Source: Tubulanus polymorphus
Taxonomy: Eukaryota > Nemertea > Palaeonemertea > Tubulaniformes > Tubulanidae
NCBI RefSeq assembly: GCF_964204645.1
Contig: NC_134028.1
Coordinates: 20,806,153 to 20,870,152 of the forward strand
Reading direction: 5' to 3'
DNA: 64,000 nt
Position 1 is the first letter of the stretch. Each line of letters begins with the position of its first letter. The notes beneath the pieces were generated by a model that did no database searches, had not been told where the DNA came from, and saw only the letters and a list, made by a program, of their open reading frames with translations. Shown one piece after another: positions 36,010 through 47,000 of this stretch. Position numbers and translations under genes: made by a program.

Positions 36010-36270
36010 CATCATCGGTGATTGTATAGTCGAACTCAGTAGATAAGTTGTGATATAACTGAATTTGTCTCTATTTTTTGAGTCCCATTTTGTATTTCCA
36101 GTTAACTTCACTAAGCTGTCATTTGGCCCTGTCTTAGAAAAAATAATGACCGTCAGTGGAACCTCGTTTTAACTAACTTGGACACCATGGGTGCTCAGGG
36201 CAGGAGCACAAGGAGCACGTGCTCCTGTTGCAATTTTCCCGTACCCTTTTGGCAGCGGCAATACTATTAG

Positions 36271-36725
36271 CAGGTGCGGATCCAGGGCCATTCCATGACT
36301 ACAGCACAGTGAAAAAAGGGAACCAACTTTGAAAAGGACCAGTATTAATGCCCAGCGAGTGAGTTTGAGTGCCATTCATTGGTATCATGCCACTAAATTT
36401 GCCTTCACATTCAATTTGCTGGTGCCTTTTTAAGATTTTTGGCGAAATTTGCCCTTTTTCGATTAGATTTATAGAGCAACAATAATGTCTCTTTTCGAAT
36501 AGTGCCCTTTTGAGTAATGGAAAATGCCTTAGATTGCCTTTTTTGGATTTGGGCAATTTATTTTCATTCACATTTTGCTTTAGTCCTAGTACAGAAAGGC
36601 AATTATTTTTCATGGTGCACAAATTGTGTGCCCTTTTATTTACTTTTTTCCTGAAACAAAGATTTTTCAAGGGCTTTTGAAAACTGCGACTACCGCACGT
36701 GCTGCATGTGCTGGATCTGCGCCTG
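36271..36725. repeat. hAT-like MITE, CAGGTGCGGATCCAG ends
   Basis: Ends CAGGTGCGGATCCAG and CTGGATCTGCGCCTG are inverted. ATTAG occurs at both outer edges, a possible part of the target duplication. The interior is rich in GCCCTTTT-like words. The frame of about 167 codons on the minus strand inside it is not a gene. Confidence 0.65.
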
Positions 36726-37837
36726 ATTAGGGCACTTTTTCCGCCTGCAATTAATAAGACATCAGCAGTTCTCAGTGAAAGATTTTGCTTATACGCTCTC
36801 AAATGCCCCTCAAGTTCCTAGAAATTGTATGAAAATGCACCGAAGTTTTCCAAACCCTTGTTTTGGCTGCGTGGCGACTTAACTTGCCTTTTTTCAGTAC
36901 ATATAATAGACTTCGCTTGAGTCGGATCTTTTGGGACCGTAAAAATGTGTCTGACTTAAATGATATCTGAGGTGGATGTTACGGTATGTATTTCATATAT
37001 AGTGTCACAAAAATATTTTCGAAAAAACATCACGAGTTGAGCGGTTATCTCAAGTTTTATCGGATCCGACTTTATTCATTTCTTTGTGCTCCAGTCATAG
37101 TCTGCACCAAGACACGACGATTCATTGTATGTAACAATATAGAATTTTTTTCTATTCATTATTCCCTTTAATTTCCATCAGATAATTCGTAAATCGTAGC
37201 CCTTCTCTTTTAAACGATTGAAAATGCGATGCATAATTCGTATCACATTGTTCTGTCTGCTGGCAGTGATTGGCAAGCTCATCGATTACTCGTCAGTCAT
37301 TGAGTCATTGGAACGGAGCGTGCCGCGGCCACACGACGCATTTTTCCGCCAGTTAAGTCTCAAACAATGAATGGCCGTGGCGTTTGTTCCAACGCCAGTG
37401 AAAACGATTTTTAGCAGGTTTTTATTCGTAGTTCATACGAATCAATAGATAAATCGTTAATTCTACGAATCATACACAATTCATTGAAAATACGAATTAC
37501 GTATAATCCGTATAATGTCTAATTCGTAGTAAAAACCACGGTCCCAAGAGATACGAAGTAAGCGAGGTTGACTGTATTAAAGCCAGATTTTGAGGTCCTG
37601 TGAAGTTAGTCGTAGACAACGAAGTTCCGCTGATCTGAATTTCGCTGTATCATGAAATTTTCTGAATTTTGTATTACGAATTGAATTGTTATTATGTGAA
37701 ATGTATAAAAATGATGCTATATTTTCATGTTTCTGATTGCGATTTTAATTATTGTTTCTTTCTTGAAATAAAATTAAATTCATCAAAAAATGTCGTCGGT
37801 AAGGTTTCAGTGTCGTTTTTATAGTACAGTAGACTCT

Positions 37838-38098
37838 AGGGCGGATCTAGGAAAAATGGAGGGCCAGGGTCCAGAGAAAAGGTATTGCTCAAATAAAGCA
37901 GCCAAAAGCTTTTATTGGGGTTCCGTCCTCGGTTTAGATATTTTTGAAGATAAACGTACATCCATTCCAAAAGGTTGCAATTTCCGAGAGGACGAGTGTC
38001 AAATTAAAGGTTTTTATGATTTCTGTGTTGACAAAAGGGGCCACATAAATTGGAAGGCGGGGTCTGGACCCCGAGACCACCCCCTAAATCCGCCCCTG
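37838..38098. repeat. hAT-like MITE, GGGCGGATCTAGG ends
   Basis: Ends AGGGCGGATCTAGG and TAAATCCGCCCCT are inverted, with flanks AGACTCTA and AGACTATG suggesting an 8-bp target duplication with changes. It covers the small plus-strand frame seen here. Confidence 0.7.
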
Positions 38099-39349
38099 AG
38101 ACTATGCTTAAATCGGATCTTTTGACTCGAGATTGATATCTGAGTTGGTTGATGCAGCTCGAGTAGGATCTTATGACTAGAGTGATATCTGAGTCGGATG
38201 GTACAGCTCAAGTAGGAACTTTGACTCGAGAGTGATATTCGAGTCGGATGGTACAGCTCAACACGTAGGAACTTATGACTCCAGATATCTGAGTTGGATG
38301 ACACATCTATACCAGTAATCTCTCCACCCTGCCTGCCACAAACTGATTAGCCTATTTCCCAACAACTAATACAGGTCTAAACCCAGGGAGGAGTGGGTTG
38401 GATGCGAACGCACCTCCTTGCAAGCTCCATAGTCCACTCTTGCCATAGAAAATTTATTAGCAGATTACATTATTAGTGTTTCAGTGACTTAGTTATATGA
38501 AATATTCGCTAAAATTGGCCGGAAATGCATCTAAAACGCTTCAAATTTTCAACTTTAGGAGGATCCCAAACCCTACGGCAATCGCCGCTGCTGGCTATGA
38601 GATCAAATAATCAGTATTGCGTTATCTAAATTTGCACCCACCCAAAATGGCTGCTGCGTAGGGGGCCTGGAGATACAATGACGAAAAGTTCATTTATAGT
38701 CATTAAATATTACATTTTATATTATTCCGAGTCGAATTGAGACAAAATTAAAAATATTGCAAACGGAATATTGAAATATTACCGGTAAATTCTTCACCGC
38801 GAGGGACCGTTCATAAAGTGCGTACGATAAGAAAGAAAATTGATCATCTTTTTAAGGTCCTATCTTGTGTATGCACATCGTGCTGTATCATCAACATCAA
38901 TTTCATTTAAGGGTCCCCATATGCAGCTATCAACATGCTGTCTACTCACCCCTGCTCGGACGTTCGACCCAGATACTCACCGTTTTTCCAAAACATGTTC
39001 GCCTAGGCGTCACTACCCCCTGTGGCAGTAACTCCGGACATTTTTTCTTAGGAAATGAATTTAAGTGTCATATCCGAACATGTCTGAACATCGACATTCA
39101 CCAATTGTGAAAAATGTGTTCGTCCATTTAAAAAGAGATCGTCTGAGGGGTAGGTTCAAACAGCCGATTGACCGCTGCAAAAATTTAAACACAAGGCTAA
39201 ACAAAAATGATACCTTGTTTCTCCGCAGCGGCCGGGTCATTTTTGTAAAATATGATAAAATTTGTAAATTGATCACGATTTTAAACTAGGGGTCCAGGGA
39301 CACCATGCCCACTTGGGAAGTGGTTTCAGATGCTCAACAATCTAACAAT

Positions 39350-39975
39350 TTCAACATTCAACGCCCCCTGGTGACCATTTACAAAAACCAATGACCTTGA
39401 AACTCACCACAATCATAGAACCTGTCAGCAGCTACGATTTTGTAATTGATTGTGATAACAAAATATGCCTCGTTACCAATTTAATATGGAAATACTAAGT
39501 CATTCTACTATTCAACGCCCCCTGGTGACCATATTCAAAACCCAATGACCTCGAAACTCACCACAATCATAGAAACTCACCACAATCATGAACTACAACT
39601 TTGCAATTGATCATGGTAACAAAATATGCCTAGGTACCAATATAATAAGGAAATACTAAGTTATTCTACTATTCAACGCCCCCTGGTGACCATATAGATA
39701 AACTTATGTCCTTAAAACTCGCAACAATCATAGATGATGTCATGAGCTACAACTTTCCAATTGATTGTGGTTACAAAATATGCATAGGTACGAATATAAT
39801 AAAGAAATGCTAAGATATTGTATTATTCAACGCCCCCCTGGTGGCCATATACAAAATCCAATTACCATGAAACTCACCACAATCATAGAACACGTTATGA
39901 GCTACAACTTTCTAATTGATTGTGGTAGCAAAATATGCTTAGGTATCAATATAATGTGGAAAAACTTTTTCCCAC
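39350..39975. repeat. 155-bp tandem repeat, four units
   Basis: Units start with CAACGCCCCCTGGTGACC at 39359, 39514, 39674 and 39828, and contain AACTCACCACAATCATAGAA and GTAACAAAATATGCCTAGG. Spacing is 154-160 bp, with 10-15 percent divergence by eye. Confidence 0.85.
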
Positions 39976-39989
39976 TTACGAATGAGTAC

Positions 39990-40556
39990 TGGTGACACCA
40001 AGATGGCCGCCAATTGCGTCATAATTGGCTGATGAAAAATACCTGTCTCAGGTATAAAACATCCCTTTCCAAAGAATACCCATCACAAATTGCAATGAGA
40101 AATGATAAACCAGTAGGAAGCTACAGGACTCAGAATTTGGGCCAAAATTAACATTTTTGGGCACTAAAAAGGTCATAGGACGGCCATCTTGAGTCCGATC
40201 GACCCAATTTTTGTTAAGTTGATGGGCCCTGGGGGGATTCACATACATCCGAAAGATCAAGGTAATTGATCAAAGCGTCTTCAAAATTTCCCTCAAAAAG
40301 TTCAAAAATGTGTAAAAAGTGCTGATTTTGGCGAACAACAATGGTTGCCAGTCGGCCATCTTGATTCTGACAGGGGCAGTTTTTGGGCTGAAGATGTGTC
40401 TAGGGTAGATACATGTGTAACCCAAATATCAAGACGTTACCTTGAAGCGTCTTCAAAACTTCCCAAAATAACTGGATTCCGTCTACGGACGGACGGACGA
40501 TGGACGAAAAGTGAACGCAATAGCCCGCTGGGACTAAAGTCCCAAGTGGGCTAAAA
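39990..40556 (+). repeat. Dispersed repeat ending in a GGACGGACGG run and hairpin
   Basis: The sequence contains GCCATCTTGA words, AAATATCAAGACGTTACC and GCGTCTTCAAAACTTCCC, then ACGGACGGACGGACGA. It ends with a hairpin, AGCCCGCTGGGACT/AGTCCCAAGTGGGCT (about 40522-40552), and an A-run. A diverged second copy of the middle part is at about 41510-41660, without the hairpin. Retroposon-like, but the family is unknown to me. Confidence 0.6.
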
Positions 40557-41059
40557 AAGTAATGTACAGGGTAGATAGGCGGCCGGCCTGATCAACTTTT
40601 AAGCTCAGCAGAGCGGAGAAACAAGGTATCAACTTTTTTTTAGCCTAAAGGCTGAATTTTGAAGTCAACTTGGTTAATACACAAAGCCAGGTACTTAATA
40701 CTAGTAAAACTGATTCTTTAAGTACAGTACGTACAGTTTGTTGCGAATTATTCGCAGATCGTACGAATTTGACATCGAGGTCTTGGCCCCGATGGCTTGC
40801 GTACGTACTTCATGAACGGGCCCCCCCCGAGAAGAAATTCCGCGACATTCTTTTCTTGTTTAGTATAAAATTAATTCGCTCGTATAGCTTCCGCATTATT
40901 TATAAACTCCGAATTAATTTAACGAACAAATATTCCACACACGCGTTTATCGATGACGAATTCAGGAGTTCAACACAGGTTCTCCAAACTGTAACCGGAC
41001 AGAGCGCACAATCTTTCGTACATAATATAGCACATTTCTCTCGACAGCACCATCTATTA

Positions 41060-44000
41060 TCACGTTTCCGACGTCATTTCGAAGTCCCAGGCCGCATCGG
41101 TGTTGGTTAAACTTTCCATATGGGCATCGGTTAAACTGCCGCAGAATTCGTTCAACCTGTAATAAACGAAATACACGCGTTTAAATTCGACATTTTAGCG
41201 GCGCATAGATCACGAGTCCCAGGGGCCAGTTGTGCAGTCATCGCTTAGAATGTTAGACCAGTCAAAGGCGAGCTTAGTTCTATAGCCAAGGGTCATGGAC
41301 TTCAGTCACGACTGGGCCCTGAAGCATCTATTTATCAAACACTCGAGATTTTCCAGGGTAAAAACCGCCTGCATTATGAAGGCATTGCTTATTTTTAGAA
41401 TGAATTGAAAATGTTTGAGCAGTTTGAAGCTCGGGACTGAATTCCAAATTTCTCTGTTAGAGTTTGACTCATGGGTTCAGAATCAAACTTAGCATCTCAA
41501 AATTTCCATTGAAAACTTCAAAATGTGTTAAAAGTGACGATTTCAGATCCTGACCGGGCTAGTTTCTGGGTTGAAGATGTGTTACCATCAGCCAAATATC
41601 AAGACAATCCATAGAAGTATCTTCAAAACTTTCCAAAATGACTAGAATGGATGACAAGTGAACGAAATGATAATAAAGTTGAGTGAATGGCAGTGTACCC
41701 AACATTGGGTTTCCTGTTTAGGCGGGTCTCACACCACTAACGCAGCGTTAGGGAGGGTTACTTCGTTAAGGGCAGAGTTTATAGGAGGGTTTCACCACTA
41801 GGGGGGCAATTTTTAGGAGGGTTTTTCACCACTAGAGGGCAGTGTTTAACGAACCTCGTGCGCGTTTCATTGTTCTCCGTAATAACCATCATCGATTCTT
41901 CCATCGACCGGTCGAAGAACGATAAATCGCCGCCGGGCTCCGAATCGCCAATACTCGTACCGGTGCTGGTCGTCGACGAACACCGAGCCGTCGTAGTCGA
42001 CGTCGACGTGTCGGCATTCACGAGTTTCTTACTCCGATCGGAACACTGCGAAAAACATTACAAACATTACATTTCAATCGTAGGAGAACAAGGAAACTAA
42101 AGCGAAAGTTAATTGACACCTTGAAGAAAAGTAGTATATGTGTACATGTACAGTGGAACCTCGTCACAGGACCTAAAGCATTGTTTTTTAATCCATTATT
42201 TACTGTATTGAAGGATTGAAAAAAGGCTGCACTGAAAGGGGTTCATGAGAGAAAAGAGACTCCATGATTTGAAAGTTTAACAATATGTTTCCATGCCTAC
42301 CAACTGAACTTTGGTATGTACTTAGGCATGAAAACATATTGTTAAACTTTCAAATTATGGAGTCACTTTTCAACCCCTTTCAATGAAGACTTTTTTTGAT
42401 ATCCTTTAATACAGTTTAGAATGGATTAAAAATCAATGGTTTAGGTCAACTGCCAGTGCTTCCTGGTCCTAAGAAGACTTTTATCAGGTATGTACCGCAA
42501 ACAATAAGCGAGTTAGGCCACCTGATGTGCTCTCAAGTCAAGTTGAAATAGACATTAGTAGGTATCAATGTATAAAAACAATATCGTAACACTTTTTGAG
42601 GGATGTAAAATTCCATTGCCTACTGGAACCGGGGTCAGTAATTACTAATCAAACTCACCGCTACTTTCACTAATTTCCAGATATCATCTTGTCGTTTATT
42701 CTGAAATTTCTCCAGTTCAACGATCGCTTTATTTATCAAATCTATCAATGCTTCGACGCGCGGAATTATCTGCAGTAGTTGGAATTTATAGTTTAGGATT
42801 TTACTGAAAAAAAAAAAAAGCGAAAATACTGTGAAACAACATGGACTACGAAATAGACACGCAATCCACCATCACTCGCCAGGGCTCGGTTTCCTCTGTC
42901 TTGCCCCGGCAAGCTAGGGTCGAAAATGGATTCTTCTTACTCTAGATTAATGTATAAATCTTTAACTAGTTTCTCCCACGTATTTTGCGACCTCAAAACC
43001 AACTGGTTCATCTTTACATTTCCGTCTTTGATGAATTTGTGCAAATCTGAAATAGATACAGTAACCGTTTTTAAGAAGGATATTTAACAGATTGTGTAGG
43101 TTGTTAGAAGCAATATTCACCACTGTTTACATCGACCTAACTCATAGATGTAATAATATTTACCATTGCTTGGATCAAACTGACTTATTTCATGAATTCC
43201 ATGTTTATTTTTTAATTCTAAACACAACCTTTCGATCTCCGATGATCTGGAAAATAAACACGCGTGACAGTATTCGGATAAATGAACTACGACCTGATTC
43301 GAGGGGGATGGCGCAGGGAGTGAATGGCGCAGGGAGTGAAATCGATTGGTTTCCGGCGAGAGATAGAGAAAGAACTTATCCTTCATTTACCATATACATT
43401 ATCACTACTGTCATTATTATATCTCGTACATGTATTCCCTTATAGTTAAATGACAAATAAAACTATTAGATTATTAGATTATTATTAGGGGTCATTCATT
43501 TATTACGTACGCATTAGGGGAGGGGGGAGGGGTCAGTGCAATTGTGTACTGTAATGCTTAATGTATACGAAAAAATGGCCGATTTTGCGTACAGAGGGGG
43601 AGGGGGGGTTTAAAAATTCAAATTTTATGCGTACGTAATAAATGAATGATCCCTTACTTACATCTCCATTAAAGTATCAACAGGTTTACAACGAGCGAAT
43701 GGCGATTTTTGTAGCTCGATTATCTTCGTTTGCATCTCGATGCATTTACCGTCGATTTGTTCAACTTCACCCGACTGCAATATAACAGGAGTACCTATCA
43801 CCGCATATCGACATTGAAATACAGACAACAGAGAGAAACCACACCCGTAACAAAGACGTACCAGTGATAACATTGACTTGATGTCTCCGTTCATTTTCAG
43901 CCATCTTTCATACATTTTTTCCGACCCTAGAAATCAAACAATGACGTAAGTCTTAATTCGATTCTCGGCACGTTAAACCGCATTCGATCTCACGGGACCA

Positions 44001-47000
44001 ATATCCTCGACGAGGCAGTAAGTGAATCCCTGGACAATCGGGGTAACGATCAGTCATTACCACATGAATTAGAGTTGAAAACATTTTAAGTACTTTTGTC
44101 ACACGCGGCATGCGATAACCAGAGGCAATCAGCTCCGTAGCAACCCGAGTCCCGGGCTCGCGCGCTTATCATAGACAATGGCACGTGCATGCAGTCTTCT
44201 GTATTTACTTGTATCATTAGATTAGTATTTAACTCACTTATTCCTGTGTCAAATTGATCCATATATTTCTTCATGTCATGGTTCAAACTGTAACAGATCA
44301 GAAAAACGTATGAATTCCAGTTCATAGTGGTACACAGGTCAGGGGTTGGAAATCAATAGGGTGCGGCAAAACCATCAGAATCCGGTTCGACGTTTGTCCG
44401 CAAGTTTACTTTCTTTCTCTCTACATCACAAAATTCGACAACAACTGTAGAACTAGATCCTGATAAATACCGTGAGGACATAATACAACTGGTTAACCTG
44501 AATATCACACGGCTAAGCTCTGCTGAAATTGATTCTATCATTCTTACCTCGTTTCAAAGAATTCTCTCTTAGCCAAAAAACTTTTCAAATAATGGGATAA
44601 TTTTTCCTTTTTCTTCGAAAAACTTGAGTTTATTCGCAACAAATTCAACCTGTAAATGTAACAGCCACATTCCTATTGGTTAATACGTATGAGATATCGA
44701 CAATGTTCAATGAGAGCTAAGGACATTTAAATTTAACAACGTACATAGCGGCTTTCCGTCCCTGTGCTAATCGTAGATAAGACTCGTTATTGGTGCGACA
44801 ATAAAACACCGCTTCGCCCCAACACTTCTTCTATAAAACATCACATCAAAATATCGCCTTTAAGATTCGGTAGATCAGGATATCCGTGATAAGACAATAC
44901 GAGTAAAATCCCACGATAAATGAATCACTGACACCAGAAATGTTTCGGGTGGTTACTACCACCCTTCTTCATGCAGCGGTCAATGAGAATCCTGTATCCC
45001 CCTAGTCAGGAACTAGACACTAGATCGATACCATTACCATTTTCTTACTCTCATCAGGATACGATATCAAAACACTCATATTAATAACCCTTGATCGACA
45101 GGTTTATCACTCGATCATAAGATCATCAAGGATAGCGAATTCACTGACACCTGGACGTTGTTATACACAGTCCCTTCAAGTCATGAGGGGTTAACCATGA
45201 TAAAAGTTTTCATAGTAATGCCCTATATGAATAAATAAATCATTATTTTATAATTACCTTTATTAATTAAGGTTTACAATAGTAATGTAAATTTATCATC
45301 GATAGAAATTCGTCATTGATAAAAAGTATGGTCGACAGGAATTTGTTGTTGTCTGAAATGTGTTTTCATCACGAATTTGATGTCTAATACGTGACTATGT
45401 CTGACAGGAGGGGAGGGGTCGGGTGCAGGATTATCATTGACTGATGCATCAGTCTAAAATGAGTGTACATATATTCGAACTTACGCAGTTATGAACCGCA
45501 TCTTGAGGATTATTAATCATTTTTCTGACGATCGAACTCGGTTCCGGGGGTTGAATTTCGGAAGAGATCGAACTCGTAAATTCTTCATCGTGTTGTTTGA
45601 ACAGATAAACATGAACAGGCCATTCAACGGTCTAAAAGGATTATAAATCCTGAATTAAATCATCTGAAAGCATTTCGACAAATGGAGGGAATGATATTCG
45701 ACGTACCGGTTCGACCCAGAATTGTGTGGCTGGTTTAGTTACGTCGGGAGCTTGACCCAATGCGTAGATCAACTCCTGTTCACATTTCGGTATCTTAGTT
45801 TCCTTTTCCAGAGCGACCTGAATTTCATCCACTGAATGTCGGTCTTTCACCGGATACGATAAAATCTGATTCGTGGTCATACATAAGACTTGTATTATCT
45901 ACAAATACAGAATACATAGAACCCTGTTCTCATTCTGAGTGAGCGAGTGTGGGTGAGTGGTTAGAGCGTTCGACTCTGGGAAGCCAGGTCATGGGTTCCA
46001 TCCCTGTACGTTACCATAGTGTCCTCGGGCAAGACACTCATCCTCATTGCCTCTCTCCACCCAGGAGTAAATGGGTAAATGGGCACCTGGCCTGATAGAT
46101 GACTCCGGAGTGCTTGTTAGCTGCTTGGATGCTACTTCTCCCCAGGGAGAGATGACTGATAAATGGTTAGAGTTTATAGGCTGGGGTAATGATACCAATC
46201 TAATGGAACACGTCGTTCAACATTGGATGACAGTGAAAAGGGTGCTATGGAAATTAAATTACCATCACTATGATCTACAATACAGAATACGTAGAACCAT
46301 GTACTGTCTACGAATACAGAATACACAGGACCTGTATCATCTACAAATACAGAGTACATTGAACCTGCACTGTCTACAAATACAGAATACACAGGACCTG
46401 TATTATCTACAAATACAGAGTACATAGAAGCTGCACTGTCTACAAATACAGAATACACAGGACCTGTATTATCTACAAATACAGAATACGTAGAACCTGT
46501 ACTGTCTAGCTGTATTAACTACAAATACAGAATACATAGAACCTGTACCGTCTACAAATACAGAATACATAGAACACATACGATATAAAGTATTCCATAG
46601 TTTCTACAGATACTGAATAGGTACTTTCTCTACGTACTTTAGAATCAAGTATATCGTCTAACATTTTAAAACAAGCAGGTCGTCTATTCTCCTGATCAAC
46701 CGGACCTCCTCTCTGTCTGGGATCCCATAATAGCATCAATCGTAGAAACTTCTCCATATACACTTTCATCGTTCTAAAATGCAAAAATTTCCAGGAATTA
46801 AAATCAGCGCAAAATACAGACAGGACCAGGTTCAGAAACAACCAACCAACTGACAATGAATGACTAACCGACCTAACAAATAAAAACCCACAGTTAGATC
46901 TGTAAAAACAGTTTATTTTCCTTACAGTTTCAAGGCCTCATCATCAGAGGAACAAAAAACACAAGTATATTGTGTTTTTAGTTCCTCTGATAATGAGGCT

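Larger units (their letters stand above)
36010..41059. other. Intergenic region between the 3' ends of MRE11 and IKK
   Basis: No gene was found. It holds hAT-like MITEs (36271-36725, 37838-38098) and a small inverted pair around TTTTTATTCGTAG at about 37420-37540. A four-unit tandem repeat lies at 39350-39975, and a dispersed repeat with a 3' hairpin at 39990-40556. Reading frames here are short and fall inside repeats. MRE11 and IKK converge here, so both polyadenylation sites should lie in this stretch, but I saw no unambiguous AATAAA. Confidence 0.5.

Noticed and set aside
36299-36802. 167-codon minus-strand frame
   Set aside because: It falls inside a hAT-like MITE, has no recognisable domain, and its composition is that of the repeat.
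46174-46458. Frame with repeated MYSVFVD units
   Set aside because: It is only the translation of the 30-33 bp minisatellite in an IKK intron.
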